In this document: one piece after another, positions 44,049 through 57,800 of the stretch
Layout of the letters: each line of letters begins with the position of its first letter
Position numbering within the stretch: position 1 is the first letter of the stretch
Assembly: GCA_036785325.1 (NCBI GenBank)
Contig: JAXIVH010000322.1
Coordinates: 1-64,000 of the forward strand
From: Urophycis tenuis
Taxonomy: Eukaryota > Chordata > Actinopteri > Gadiformes > Phycidae
DNA: 64,000 nucleotides
Direction of reading: 5' to 3'
Position numbers and translations under genes: made by a program
Notes under the pieces: model-generated
What the model saw: only the letters and a program-made list of their open reading frames with translations
What the model was told of the DNA's origin: nothing
Database searches by the model: none

Positions 44049-47000
44049 ATGTCCATAAATGCTCGTCATGGACTGCCGTTCTTGCCAGGGAATACGTTTC
44101 GGGACATGACGGTAAATTAGACGTGCAAAGTTTTCTGAAGTTGGCCAACGTAGACAATAAGTAACTCTAATTATCCTGACGCTATCCGTTAGCAGAGGCT
44201 CTCTCACACTTGAGAGAGCCTTTTTATTCCAGAAGGAATAAAAAGACTAGCTGCTTTCATTTATTTATTTGACTTAGTTTTATTTGTTAGATAAATAGGC
44301 TAAGATAATATTTTGGACTATATAATATTTTGGAGGATATTGAGATAGAGGATACAGCTATGGGCTAGAGGTCATGCACCATGGGGTGGGATAGTGATTG
44401 TATATTTACTGACCGATATTACTTAATAGATGAATATTATCAAATTGGCATTTCCTTTTACACAAAATATTTGATAAATATCTTTTTACAGTGTTTATTA
44501 GACAAAGTCACAAAGATAAAATTGCAACTATTTACCATAATATCATAATCTACAATCAGAGGGGATAATGAAATGCCTAAAAAGTGAATTTGAAAAGTAC
44601 CATTCTTTCCAGCATAAATTGTTGTTATAATTATGTTAACTCTTCCTTGGCTCTTCTAAGCACAATTGAAATCAGCCTAATCCATTGTTTAATGGATCTG
44701 CTGATGAAACAGTTTTCCGAAACCAATAGCCTCTTTTTTAATACTTTTGATTGTTTTGTTTACTCAGATTATTTGCCTGCTCGGTGGCTCATTCAGTTCC
44801 CTCGTCAATACACATGTTTAAACGTGTTTTCACGTGGACAACACTGTTGTTTTACGAGCATTCACCTCTTTCTGGTCTCTGTGAGCAGAAGTCAGCCTAC
44901 CATCGATCCCAGACGCTGGCCTATAAGAACGGCTTCGCGCTGCCTCGGCCTCCCAAGGTCGGCATTGGTCAGGAGCCGCTCCAATCAGAAGAGCTTGCCT
45001 ACAATTACGCCAACGAGCTGTCCAGCGAGACCTTGGCCCTCTACACGGAGCCAACAAGCCGTGCCTCTGTGGTGGAATTCGTCCCGGCTCATGTAGCCTT
45101 GGATAAGAAGGTACCACTGCCCGCACCACCACTCTCATGTCCACGTCTGGTCGTTGTTTACAGGCTGACAAGTATGTTATGTGTTCAAGGATTATGGGTT
45201 TTCGAGGCAGCTCAGGGGAGGGGGAGGGGGAGGGGGAGGGGCAGGGGGGGGCACACACTCGGGGCGGCAGTAGCTCAGTGGGTAGAGCGGGCGGACAGAG
45301 CGGGTCGTCCACTAACCATAGGGTCGGCGGTTCGATCCCCTTGATCCCCCTCCTCCAACTTTCCACATGTCGAACCCTACAAATGTACTGATTGTAAGTC
45401 GCTTTGGACAAAAGCGCCTTTTTACACACAGTAGGCTTGACGGTTGCTGGTTCAAAAGGTTACTGGCGTTTCCTTGAGCAAGCAACCTAATGAGCTGGGG
45501 GTTGCCTTGATAAATCTTATAACTCTCTATCAGTATGTGCTGTGTTTGAATGGAAGACATTAGTCTCCAGGTCGGGGGACATGAGTTTCAGGTTCTGGGG
45601 ACATGAATCTCTTGTCTGAGTGGCCAAAAGCCAAGCAATAGGAATGTCGTCCAGTCACGTCAGATACATGTCACTAAGGACCAGGTAGTGGTTAGGCATC
45701 TTGCTTAAGGAGGCCTGCAAACATTGGATATCAATCAAACCCCAGTAACCACTGCCTTACCCTCCGACACAAGACCCACCCTCCCGTCACCGTCCTCCCT
45801 AATACCTCTGCCTTCCCCGTAGGTGCTGCGTTTCCACGGCTACTTCCAGCAGCGCGTGCTCCACTCCCCCGACGAGGAGTACCGCGTGCGGCCCGTGGTG
45901 GTCTACTACCACCTGGAGGACGACAGCGTGTGCGTGATGGAGCCGGCGGTGGAGAACTCGGGGCTGCCGCAGGGCAAGCTGATCAAGCGCCAGAGGCTGC
46001 CCAAGGACGAGCGCGGAGACACGTACCACTGGAAGGACCTCAACCTGGCCACCGACCTGGCGGCGTACGGCGTGTTGTACCGCATCACCGACTGTGACGC
46101 CTTCACGCGGGTGACACGCGCTTACTGATCCGGGATGAGTTTTGCTATGTCTGTCCAGTCTATCTGTCTGTCTAGTCTTCGGGTTTTTCTAACCGTCTGT
46201 CTATTCTGTCACTCTCTGTGTCTGCCCGCTTGTGTGTTTGACCGTGCGCGCGCGCGCCTGTCTGTCTGTCTGTCCGGAGTGGGTATTTGTCTGTACATCT
46301 GTCTCATTGTTCAGTCTCATTGTGCATCTGTCTTGTCAGCCGTATATATGTCTATGGCCTCTGTGTACGTGTGTCTGTCTCTGTGTCTGTCTGTCTGCCT
46401 GTCTCATTGCTCTGTCTATATATCTGTATATATACGGGTCTCATTTATAGCCAACAGTAATGGTATAAAGGCATATAGGCGTACATGCACCGATGAGAAT
46501 CTAAAACGTCATCTCTTTGTGGTGCTGATGCTGGATATTTATCCCCCCCCCCCAGGAGTTCTTGGAGAGTGAAGGCATCTTGGTGAATGACCCCGAGCCG
46601 ATGCCTGTGGACCCGTACACCTCCCACCGCGCCAAGCCACAGCGCTCCTACATCTCGCCCTCCGACTTTGACCACCAAAAGCAGTTCCTCACCATGGACC
46701 GCAAGGTAGCCGCCGATTCCCATGACAACAGCCACCTCCGTCATGGCTTACCACTTACCTACCCCACCGTAGTCACTCTCTATTCGTCAACGTACCTACT
46801 CTCTTGTTGACCCGTTGCCTGGCACAAACCGCCGGCGATGTCATCCACCCTGAGCTCATGACACAGATTTACATTTACATTCACATTTACATTTAGGGCA
46901 TTTAGCAGACGCTTTTATCCAAAGTGACTTACAAAGAATACATTTGTCGTAAGAAGATGAAACATTTCATTGCTGCTAATAGTCACCAGAACAAGTTTCA

Positions 47001-50000
47001 AGCATTTCAATTGCTAGGTGAACCATTGCTAGTATACAACATCTCTGACTAAGTGCCAAGTTACCAAGAGCGATGAAAGTGCCGAGACATGCAACATATA
47101 TAAGAGCATTCCCTGACCCCCACCCCACCCCACCCCCAAATCGTGCTCCGCCCCTCAGGTGCTGCGCTTCTTTGCCCTGTGGGACAACACGGACGCCCTG
47201 CACAAGGAGACGCGGCCCGTGTCCATCCAGTACTACCTGGTGGACGACACGGTGGAGATCCGCGAGATCCACCAGCCCAACAGCGGGCGGGACCCCTTCC
47301 CCGTGTTGATGCGCAGGCAGCGGCTGCCCAAGACCATCAGAGAGGCCAGCGGTGAGCGGTGACCGGCTCCGCGCGGTTCGGTTTGTTGAGTCGGCACGCG
47401 TCAGAGGAGTCGCATGACATGCAAGAGTAGAGGGAAAGCGTAGGCGTGCACTACAGACGATGGGGGGGAAAAGGGGGGATTATGGAAGTACATCCCCAAA
47501 CAGAGATAATTAAGATAATAATCAAGAAGGAAACGGTGGATCAACCACACCAAGTAGTGTATTGTACCGTGTTGTTAGACGTCTGGAATATTAGGAAGAA
47601 TCGCTGCTCTACAGAAAAAAAATATTAAATAAACATTATCAAGGATCATACCAAACAATCTACCAGTGTTCTGCAGGGCTGAGCAATACTCAACATGGCG
47701 TCCACTCATTTATCACCTGGGTGATAAATTAGCAGTCAGTTTGCACCAAAACGCTCACACGGGCTATCATAGTGGAGAGGTGAGGAATTAAGTTCAAGTT
47801 CAAGTAACTTTATTGTCAAATATGCTACATGGCAGGCATATAGTATAGATGAAATTGCAGTCCTCTCAGACCAGACGCTGCAAAAATAAACAATCAGACA
47901 AACAAACAGACAAACAAACAGTATACAGACAACACAAAATACAAAGTACAAAACACAAAATACAGAAGTGAATACGGAAAAATACAGAAACCGTGCAATG
48001 ACAGACAAGAGGGCGATTCTGACCGGCTGTGGTGGGAATTAGGCCAAAGACAGAGATGGGTTAGCAGGGAGCCGGCGTCGCGGCCAGTTAAAGACGTCTC
48101 ATCTGAAAGACGGTGCCAGACGGTGTCTCGGGACAGAGACTCAGAGTCGTGACGCACGGAGGAGCTGCATTGGGGATCCACACAGGCCAGAGAGAGGAGC
48201 CTGCCCCCCTCCACTGGTCCTACGACACCTTTACCAGCACCATCTGGTCTCCTCTCCCATCCAGGGATGGAGCAGGCCAGCCTTGGTTAGCTTCCAAAGG
48301 AACCTGCAGTGCGGGGAAAATAGCCGTGGCGCTGAGAACATGTATGACACGTTTCAAACCTTTATATTGCCATCGTGCTCAGGGTAAGCACATATTTCAG
48401 AGTATGAAGCTGTGTGTCACACAACATGGTCATGATAAATCATAACAGCCAGATTAGACAGATTAGGGTTAGATTAGATTAGATGAATTCTAATCTCAAA
48501 TGTATATGAGCAAATGTATTATCATGATAATTATGGGTAATTTTACAATCGACAAATATCACATCATGCCTTCGATTAAAAAAAAAACCTTTTCAAAATG
48601 CCATTCTGAACAGCCCATCTGATGGTGTTTACAGTGTATCACATGAAAGGGCTAAAACTAGTTTTTCGTTCCCTCCAATGTTTCAAACCTCATATTTTTA
48701 TAATGTTAGGGCCATGTCACATCAAAATTATAATTTAAAAATAAACGGACCAATTTCAAAAGGGAGCTCGTCCTGTTTCACAGGCTCGGTCCCTAATAAT
48801 GATACAGTGCCATTCAAAGATGATAACCGATATTGAATGATCACACAGACGTCGGTCAACAACAGTCATCATCGTCTCCCCCTGTCTCCCCCTGTCTCCC
48901 CCCCCCCCTACTAGAGCCCTTCCCCCGCTGTGTTCTGGAGGTCTCCCCTCAAGAGGTGCAGGAGTACTACTCTCCCAAGGACTTCCGGGTGGGCGAGACC
49001 ATGAGGCTGATGGGCCGCACCTTGCGGCTGTACGACTGCGACGGCTTCACTCAGAGCTACTACCAGAGCAACCACCCCGAGGTGGAGGTGAAGCGGGTGG
49101 AGCTGCCCAAGGCGGAGGGGTCGGCATGGGACACCGAGAGGGTAACATATTGCTATTTGTTGTCCGTGTCTGTAGTGTCATGTGTTCACTTGATGTTTAG
49201 CCCGGTCAGGAAACCTCAGCTCAAGCAGATAGTATGTATGCATACATTCATGCAGGCTACAGGAAATTCAACTTTTTTAAGTTTTTAGGTTGTAGCATTT
49301 CTTTCTCACAATTGAAGAGCGGATTTGTGAATGACTTTGAGGAACCCCTGCAGCAAATTCATTGAAGATGCGTGGAGTAGCAGTCAGTAGCTGTAGCTCA
49401 GTGGGTAGAGCGGGTTGTCCACTAACCGGAGGGTTGGCAGTTCGATCCCCACCTCCAACTGTCCACATGTCGAACCCCACAAGTGTATGACAAATGTACT
49501 GATTGTAAGTCGCTTTGGACAAACCCGTCTGCTAAATGTAAACCTGTAAACTTGTGATGTCTAAAGCGTTGGCGATCTCCCCTTTCCTCTTCCTCTCTTC
49601 TCTTGCAGGAGGTTCCTCCGTACAATGGCTTTGGCTCCCTGGAGGACTCTCTGCAGAACTGTCTGTCCCTGATCCCCCAGCCGCCCAAGAAGGACCTGAT
49701 CAAGATGCTGGAGAACGACCACAAAGTGCTGCGCTACATCGCTCGGCTGGTGAGTCTTCACGTCCCCGGAGGCTCGGTGTGCGGTGTATGCGGTATGACG
49801 TTTCCTACTTCTGCTCAACCTGGGATGGTTTGTGTGACAGGACTCCAACAACCCCCACGACGAGGGCCGTCACTTCATCCTCTCCTACTTCCTGGCCAGC
49901 AACATGATCAGCATTTTTGAGAAGCCCACGCGGAACTCGGGGATCATCGCCGGGAAGTTCCTGGAGAAGACGCGCGTCCCCAAGCCGGGCTTCGAGGCGG

Positions 50001-50622
50001 ATAAGCCCCAGTTCTACTCGCCCGCAGACCTCGCCATCGGCGCCACCGTAGTGGGTAAGGCGCCGCCGTCGCCCTCTTGCCACTTGATTCCCATGCCGTG
50101 CTTGATAACTGAACTGCCAGTTGAATGTCGATATGATTTGGTTAGCCCACCTGGCCATGGACATGTTTACCAATTTCCCCCCCCCCCTCGCTTCAGTTTT
50201 CGGCCATCGCTTTGTGCTGACCGACGCCGACCACTATGTGCTCAAGTACCTGGAGTCCATGTCAGACCAGATCCCCAACCCCACGTTGGACTCCTTACGG
50301 AACAGGCTGGGGGTGCATCCGGACCAGGGCGGTGACCAACCACGCGAGGAGGAAAAGGGTAGGACTTTAACAGGCTTCCATGAATAAAAACCCAATGATT
50401 ATTCACAACACAATTTTAGGTTAGGAGCCAAGGTTGTGTTTTACGTTTGTATATTTGCAAAAGTTTGGTGTTTTTGCTTGATAAACGGCCACTCTGTCCA
50501 TCCACTCTTGACCCATCAGCTGCAATGTTACCAATTACCATAAAAACATTTCTTAATTTTCTCTCTCAGGAGACAACGTAGTTGAGGAGCCCTCTTCAGA
50601 TGTCCAGGAACTGGCCGCCTGA
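44049..50622 (+). CDS. efhc1: EF-hand domain-containing 1 (myoclonin 1) homologue, copy B
   Basis: The same ten exons: 44049-44111, 44889-45110, 45823-46110, 46556-46705, 47159-47351, 48915-49141, 49609-49749, 49841-50054, 50197-50358, 50570-50622. The protein is 570 residues. Differences seen from copy A: Leu to Arg in YFQQ(L/R)VLHS in the first DM10 domain, Ser to Gly near the end of exon 9 (G(S/G)DQ), and Gly to Val in SSD(G/V)QELAA from two adjacent base changes. Two acceptors differ but remain valid: exon 6 (ctag here, ccag in A) and exon 7 (ttgcag here, ttccag in A). The EF-hand region is absent here as well, so its loss is not an error of one copy. Confidence 0.94.
44889..45110 (+). 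other. efhc1: efhc1 exon 2, copy B (sequence-check reference)
   Basis: This exon encodes the segment KSAYHRSQTL...VALDKK that identifies EFHC1 against EFHC2. It is identical in protein to copy A exon 2 (8739-8960), with one silent change seen (cccc to cctc before ggcc). Both exon borders are in phase 0, matching the human gene structure as I know it. Confidence 0.85.
49390..49550 (+). mobile_element. tRNA-derived SINE in efhc1 intron 6, copy B (more complete)
   Basis: Has both the A box and the full B-box region (ggcagttcgatcccc). It is the best preserved member of this SINE family in the window. Confidence 0.85.
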
Positions 50623-51854
50623 TGTCCCTTGGCCCTACAGTGTTAGCTCAAGGCCTGATGCGCAACTGCTTAGGCAAACAAGAGCCACTTGAGTAAAATA
50701 AAAAGGACTTCAAAATCACTGCAGAGGTTGGTTCTGTGATCTGCCGTCTTAAAGAAAACCTTTGCAAAAGCAATCAACATTTCTGCAGTCATATGTCCAT
50801 GGCTTTAATATTGTGGTCATTACATAGCCGACTTGTTTACTTCCGATATTCATTTGTGTCCTGAAGTAAGAAACATGACAAGAACGATACCGTTTATGTT
50901 TTAAGTTAATCACAATAAAAAAAGTTGACTAAATGATGAACAATGACAAATATGCTTCATTTAATTATGTAAAAATCTTGAACAAAAGATTACAAAAAAA
51001 TAAACACTTGGCTTGCAGTATCATTAAACACATACGTACAGAAACACACGGTTTACATCCAAGTGAGTAGCGAGACCAAGAGGACCAACAGGAAGAAGAG
51101 CGAAGGTGTCCACTTGTTTTTTTGTTTTTGTTTTTTTGAATCAGCTACATCTCAATAAGGCACCGCCCCCTTCATTGCATACCATTCCCTGGTATAACGG
51201 TGATACACAAAGTACAGCACCATCTGACTGCATACAGTAATCTATTGCAGGTTCGCCATTGCATCAGTAACATTTTTGTTTGTGCAGGAATGAATAAAGC
51301 AAAAAACAACCAGGAAAAAAAAAAAGCAAAGCTGGGTCTAACCAGGAGTCCAAAACATTGAACCGGTACAGTACGTATGTTTGACAATTAGTCACTGGAC
51401 AGGTAAAATTTTGGCACAGGTTATATGGTGTGCATTTGTGTGTGTGTGTGTGTGTATGTGTGTATGTATGCGTGTTTGTCGCAATCTGCGTTTACAATTC
51501 AATCATTGGATATCCTATGCCATTCTGTACGGTGCGATAGCAGGTAGAGCTCTGTGATATAAAAAAAAACAAAACCAAACAATACTGATATAGAAAGAGA
51601 AAAAAATGTCTTTCAAACTCAAGGGTTTTCTTTTTCAAGGCGGTGGGTTTTTTTTTTTTTATTTCCTCGTGCCCAGCATTCAAAGCTGGTGTCCATGGCG
51701 ACCGCATCCCGGTGACACCACCGGGCATCAGGACAGTGACGGTGGTTGGCGGTCAGTTCCCCCCCCCCCCCCCCCCCCGGTGTACTGATGGGTTTCCATA
51801 GTCTGGGTTTTTAGGGCCGCGGTTCAGGGGGCGGCCATTTACAGAGCCAGGCCT

Positions 51855-54800
51855 TTAGGGGGCTTTGATCTTCTTGGTCCGGGGGGAGGCGCCGTTCTCC
51901 TTCAGCACGCCGTTTTCATGGTGGCCAACTGACAGGGGGGGGGGAGATAGAGAGAGACGGAGAAGGAGTCAAACCACAACAAGCTCATAGTTTAGTGTGT
52001 GTGTGTGTGTGTGTGTGTTTGTGTGAGGAAGATAAGGATGTAACATCTCTAACAGGAAAGAAATGAAAATAAAAATAGAAAAAAGGGAGGCCACAGACAA
52101 TGCTGCCACGAAAAATTCCATTGTCAGAAAAACACACTGAAGGAATGAATAAACACATTTTCTTATCGCTACAGGCAGCAACATCAATTTCAGTCGTCCC
52201 TCCTCCAAGAAAGAAGGCAATAGAAAAGAATGGAAAACAGCGGGTCATTTGCCCAATCCAAGGCGGTCCAGCAACATCAACCTCAATCACGGCTTAATCA
52301 TGACCTGCTAACTGCCCCCTACGCGTCACAGTAAAACGCAGCGTCGCCAACTCACGCGAGTCCCTCTTCAGCGGCCGCAGGGCTGGTTTGGGCGCGGCCT
52401 TCTTGCGTGCGTCCTGCGTGCGTCGGAATTCCCGCCACCGCCGGAGCTGGAACCGGATAAACTTCCAGAGCAGCCAGGACTGGGTAACGCACACCAGCAG
52501 AAGAACAATCATCCTGAGCAGGGAGATAGAGACAGAGAAGCCGGTTTTAGATAGAAAATGCGCCACATTTGCACCCAGGTAAAGGCTGCAATCTGCCGGC
52601 TGGTCTGTGTCAACTGGAGGTGTAATATTCCTTCTTTTTTTTTTTTTAAAAGCCGCCACTGGGGCAGGCGTGAACAGGTGAAGTGACGTGAAGCACGACG
52701 CTGGGTGTGAACAGTGACGTACAGCGTATGCATGGGGAAAATATTCAGCCCCGGGACATGTGTCAACAATGGCAGGAGAACAAAAAAGACTGTGGTCTGA
52801 TGCACTGTGCGTTTTTTGATCTCTTCAATCGCCAATGCAGTTGCTATGGTGTTTTTGATGCTGCTGTTGACGATAATGAGACGTGATCAGCTGCTTCCTG
52901 GTTTTAAAACTCCCGGCTGTGGGTCGCACGACAGCGCACGTCATCGACACCTCCGCCCATCTCACGCAATTGCCGGGACATCGACGCCTTGAGCATACAC
53001 AGCAGCAATGGAGGCGGCAAAAGGTGAACCCTTCTAGCGGTGATATTGCCGGGTCAAAATTGACCCCCAGTTTACCGCGATCTGTCTAAACACTGACCTA
53101 GCCCGCAAAAAAGACTGCTGTCCTGTATAAAAACACCTAGAGAGAGAGAGCAGGCTTAACAGGGCTGAACAGTGGCATTGGACATTGTGCACATGTGTGA
53201 CTGAGTGAGTGCATGTGAGAAATGACTACAATAGGGTTTATCATCAGCACAAGACCTAATTTTTTTTTTTTTTTCAATAAAACAATTATTCAATAGTGAC
53301 ATCTTGGCAAATCTTATCTTTTCTCCTCTCCTCTTTTCTGATCTACAGTTTTGCTTGACGCATTGTATTCAGACATTTAGTGTGAATTGTACTATGCACA
53401 CATACAAACTACTAAAAGCAAATATTAACTACTCAAACACATCTCTTAAGCCAGTGAAATTAAACATTTGACGTTTGTTTTTTTAAAAGGTTCATGTCTA
53501 AATTTGAATGGATGTCAACCCGAAGCCACTCAGTTCACTTGTGGTCCTTCCCTACCGTATGAGCACCGTGTTGAAGTTGCCCAACTCCAGGGCCAACCCC
53601 TGGTTTTCTGCACGGGCCAGACCAAAGCCCACGACCAGGAAGCTCAGCGTCAGGGTGACCATGCGAGTGAAGACGAAGCCGACGGCCCACAGGTCAAACC
53701 TGCACACCAGGACACCAGAGTCAGGTCATCTGAAGCAACATCTGATGCAAAAAAACTGCATTTCGTTGTCCCTGTACTTGTACTCTGCACAATGACAATA
53801 AAGTTGAATCTAATCTAATCTAAAAGCTTCTTTCCTTCCCATGAATTACAATTATTTGTCATTTCCATTGCTATGGAACTAATTTGAATACAATAAATCC
53901 GCTACTGCATAATTGAGTGTAGTGCAATGTTTAGACTCAACACATACTTGTTGAGACATAAAGTATGTAAACATTGGATTCACTCTTTGGGTAAGTGAAC
54001 AGAAGAAGCCTTTCACATGGAAGGCTCTACCCTCATTATCACCAGCTTACGAAAGGGAGATCTCACGCAAGCAAGCACCAGTGTAAGCCCACACGTTATC
54101 ACACAACATGATACCAAACGTTAATCTGATGTTATGTGCAAATCGTTAACGCAAACATTTTCTGGTGGCTCTCGTCGGTGAAGTAGAAGAGGCGGGCGAT
54201 GTGGAAGCCCAGCTCCGAGGCGTACTGGAGGAAGAGGAGCACCAGCCCCACGCGAGACAGACTGCATTGTGGGAGAAAAAAAAGGGGGGGGGGGGGGGGG
54301 GCAAATGTGAGTGATGTTTCAGTAGACGTTGTGAAATATCCAAGGAGTCAATGGTGCGTAACTCACTTCAACATGTAGGCTGCCAGGACGTGGAGCAGGT
54401 ACAGGCAGATGTACTGCAGCTGACGGGAAATCTCCTCCTGGAAGACAGCAACAAACAGGCAACATTGACACAAGTTATGCATTATATAAGTATACAAGTT
54501 ATATATTCACACACAATAAAATGAATACATTTCAATACTGTGATAAAGAACGGCATCGAAGCAGAACAGAAAAACACCGCTTTGAGCGGTTCCCTATTTT
54601 GCACGCTCGGCTGCGTTCACACAACTTCACAAGACACACCCCGCCTGCCCACATCCTGTCTGTCTCACCAGCCTGAGAGTGAGACTGACTTGTTCTGTGA
54701 CTTGCTGTCAGTGGTCAGGGATGAGAGGGGTTAATTCCCCATCTCTGATGTTTGAAGTGGCAACAAAAGTGTTTTAATTTGATTTCTTTGAAAGGTGCGT

Positions 54801-57800
54801 CGTTAATTCATAGCTCTTTTGACTTAACGCAAACAAGTCGCAACGTGTAAAATTGAGTCCCACGAGGTTAGCACGCAAAATGTAAAACTCTGTAATAGCG
54901 TTCTGGCAGTTCTAACTGGCTGACTAAATGCGCGCTGGCCGGCATTTATTATTTGTTGAATATATAAGTTATAGAATGGGATTTTATTGTTGATAACATT
55001 GAACTCACTATGGATCAGCATCATCAGCATACAGATACAGTATGCCCATGATATTTTAAGCTATGAGCTATGAGCTAGTTGATTAGCTGCTAGTTGGGGT
55101 CGCAATGTTACACATTGTTACACCATATGTAACTATTGCCAAGCTAGTTAGTTTGCATTGTCACAGAATGTCACAGTATAACCACCATGAATTGAGCACG
55201 AGTTAAAAACATGTTTTACATATACTTAGCACAAGTTCTTGATAGGGCTCATTGGCTCACTGAAAGTCGCTTTGGATACCTACTGTTCTTATTGTATTTT
55301 TTGTAACTGTTCTTCTTTGATTTCCTTCCATGTTGGAACGGGCCTCGTCCAATACATTTGATTGTACAGTATGTGATGCTGCACATTTGACAATAAAAGG
55401 ACTTGAGCCTTAAAAGTATATAAATAAAAGTGTCCATTATGGAGCCCTACCATGCATATAGTGCTAGGACTAAAGAAAGTGACTCCTGGGATGTGTACTT
55501 GCATCATTTCCCCCTCAATTTGAGAAGCACAAAATAAAAAGGATGGATGGACACAGAAAACACACTGCCAACACTCTTTCGTAGGTAACCTGAAATTGAG
55601 AGGCCAAAACCAGGGACATTCTGCTGGCTGGCCGTGGTCTCGCCCTACTGACCTTGCGTACTTTCTGGAAGTAGAGCTCGGGTAATGCATGGAGCCAGTA
55701 GGCCAGCTGAGCCAGGTAGAAGAACTTCACTTGGAACCTGCTCAAGCACGTGCACAGAGTGACCAAGAGGGAGGGAGGTGTGAGATGGACATGGTGACAG
55801 CAGGAAATAAAAAAAATAAAAAAATGGTGTTAAATATCATTACAATCACTACGCACAAAGTCTCATAATATAAAAGGTCCACAAGGCTTCAAGGCTTTTC
55901 TGGAGTGAATGGTGAAATGAAATTGCCATCGGAAATAGCCAAGCAGAGCTTTTCAAAGCAATGTTGAATGTTGTCTCTTTTTTTTTTATACATATTTGCT
56001 GCAATGACATTTCCAGCCTTCAATGTTTGAGTGATTACGAATTCAATTAAAGTGAGTGCAGTGTCGGTCAAAACATGACAAAAACAGGCTGAATGCTTTG
56101 CCTTCAGTACTTCCGCTTGGTGCTTTCTCAAGAGCCGCTCATCCAAACACAACCACTGACATTTCAGACACTTCCTACACTCCCAGCCACATCCTCACCA
56201 ATACCGCCCAGATAAGTGTGAAGTCGATCAGACGAACGGTTGTCGAAAAACAAATTGAAGGACAGACAGACAAGACAGACACACAGACAGACTTCTCTAG
56301 CTATAGTTGGATGGGCAGCCGCTCCGTTTCCCACTGTACCTGAGGTGCACGTGAGGGTAGTTCTCCCAAAGGCTGCTGGGATGGAGGAGGTACCCCTCCT
56401 GAAAAGTCAACAGAGAAGTCAAGTCAAATGTATTTGCACGGCCCTCTTATCACAGTCACAGACTCAATGGCCCACATCAAGCCAGTTGGATAGGTAACTC
56501 CCCAAAGCCCAGTAGGAAAAGGAAGAAACTGGATCCTTCCTTCCAGGAATGACGAGGTATAAAGTCATAAAAAGTACAATGAATACAAGATGGCACCAAT
56601 ATTATTAGACAAAGAATAATGGCAATAGTGAGGTGTATTGACAATAATTAGATGTTCTATTCCCTTTGACAATGGTGAGATGGTGTATTCATTTTGACAA
56701 TGGTGAGATGGTGCATTCACTTTGACAATAGGGAGAGGGTGCATTCACTTTGACAATGGTGAGATGGTGCATTCACTTTGACAATAATGAGATGGTGCAT
56801 TCACTTTGACAATAATGAGATGGTGTATTCACTTTGACAATAATGAGATGGTGAATTCACTTTGACAATAATGAGATGGTGTATTCACTTTGCCAATGGT
56901 GAGATGGTGTATTCACTTTGACAATAATGAGATGGTGTATTCACTTTGCCAATGGTGAGATGGTGTATTCACTTTGACAACATTGAGATGGTGTATTCAC
57001 TGAGACAGTGGTGAGACGGTGACAGCACTGAGACAGTGGTGAGACGGTGAAAGCACTGGGACAGTGGTGAGACGGTGAAAGCACTGGGACAGTGGTGAGT
57101 TGGTGAAAGCATTGTGCACGGCCCCACCGTTACGAGCACGTAGAGGCTCCACACGCTGGACACCAGGTGGAACACGCACAGCTGGCCCGACTCGTTGAAC
57201 TTGGTGTTCTTGCTCTTGGACAGATGCAGGCGGCGGTTCACTTTCTGAAACGGCAACATCACGGTCAACGCAAGTAGCCTCGTAGACTACGCACGGTGTC
57301 ACTATCTTCAATCACATTGATGAGCGTGAACTTCATCAGGGGGGGGGGGGTCTCCCAGTGGCAATGCTTTTTGAGCACAGTGCCTTCTAGTAATGACCGA
57401 CCAACCTCGCCAGCCACCGGACCAACCGGCCGGGCGAGCGAGATATAAATAACAAAAGGGAAAAGGCCTCTTCCTTGTGCGTGATGCACAATGAAGTGTG
57501 TTGGTGACATAAATACCTGTATCCCGGGGCAACAAAAGAAGCGCAAAAAAGGCCCCCATTGTGCGGCGGAACACACACGTCTTGACAGAAAGTATTCAGT
57601 GGTATTCCCTCACGACTGCCTTTGTGAACGCGCAAGCAATGCAACGCTCCCTGTCTGGATGTCACTGGCCTGTTTCTATCTCCCACTCCACACAAGGCCG
57701 CTCATCAGCGGCGAGCCCCATGATCGCTGATTTCTTACTTACAACGCGAGGGAAATGTGCTGCATGGGCAACAGGAGAGACAATGACGCAACCGCTTGTT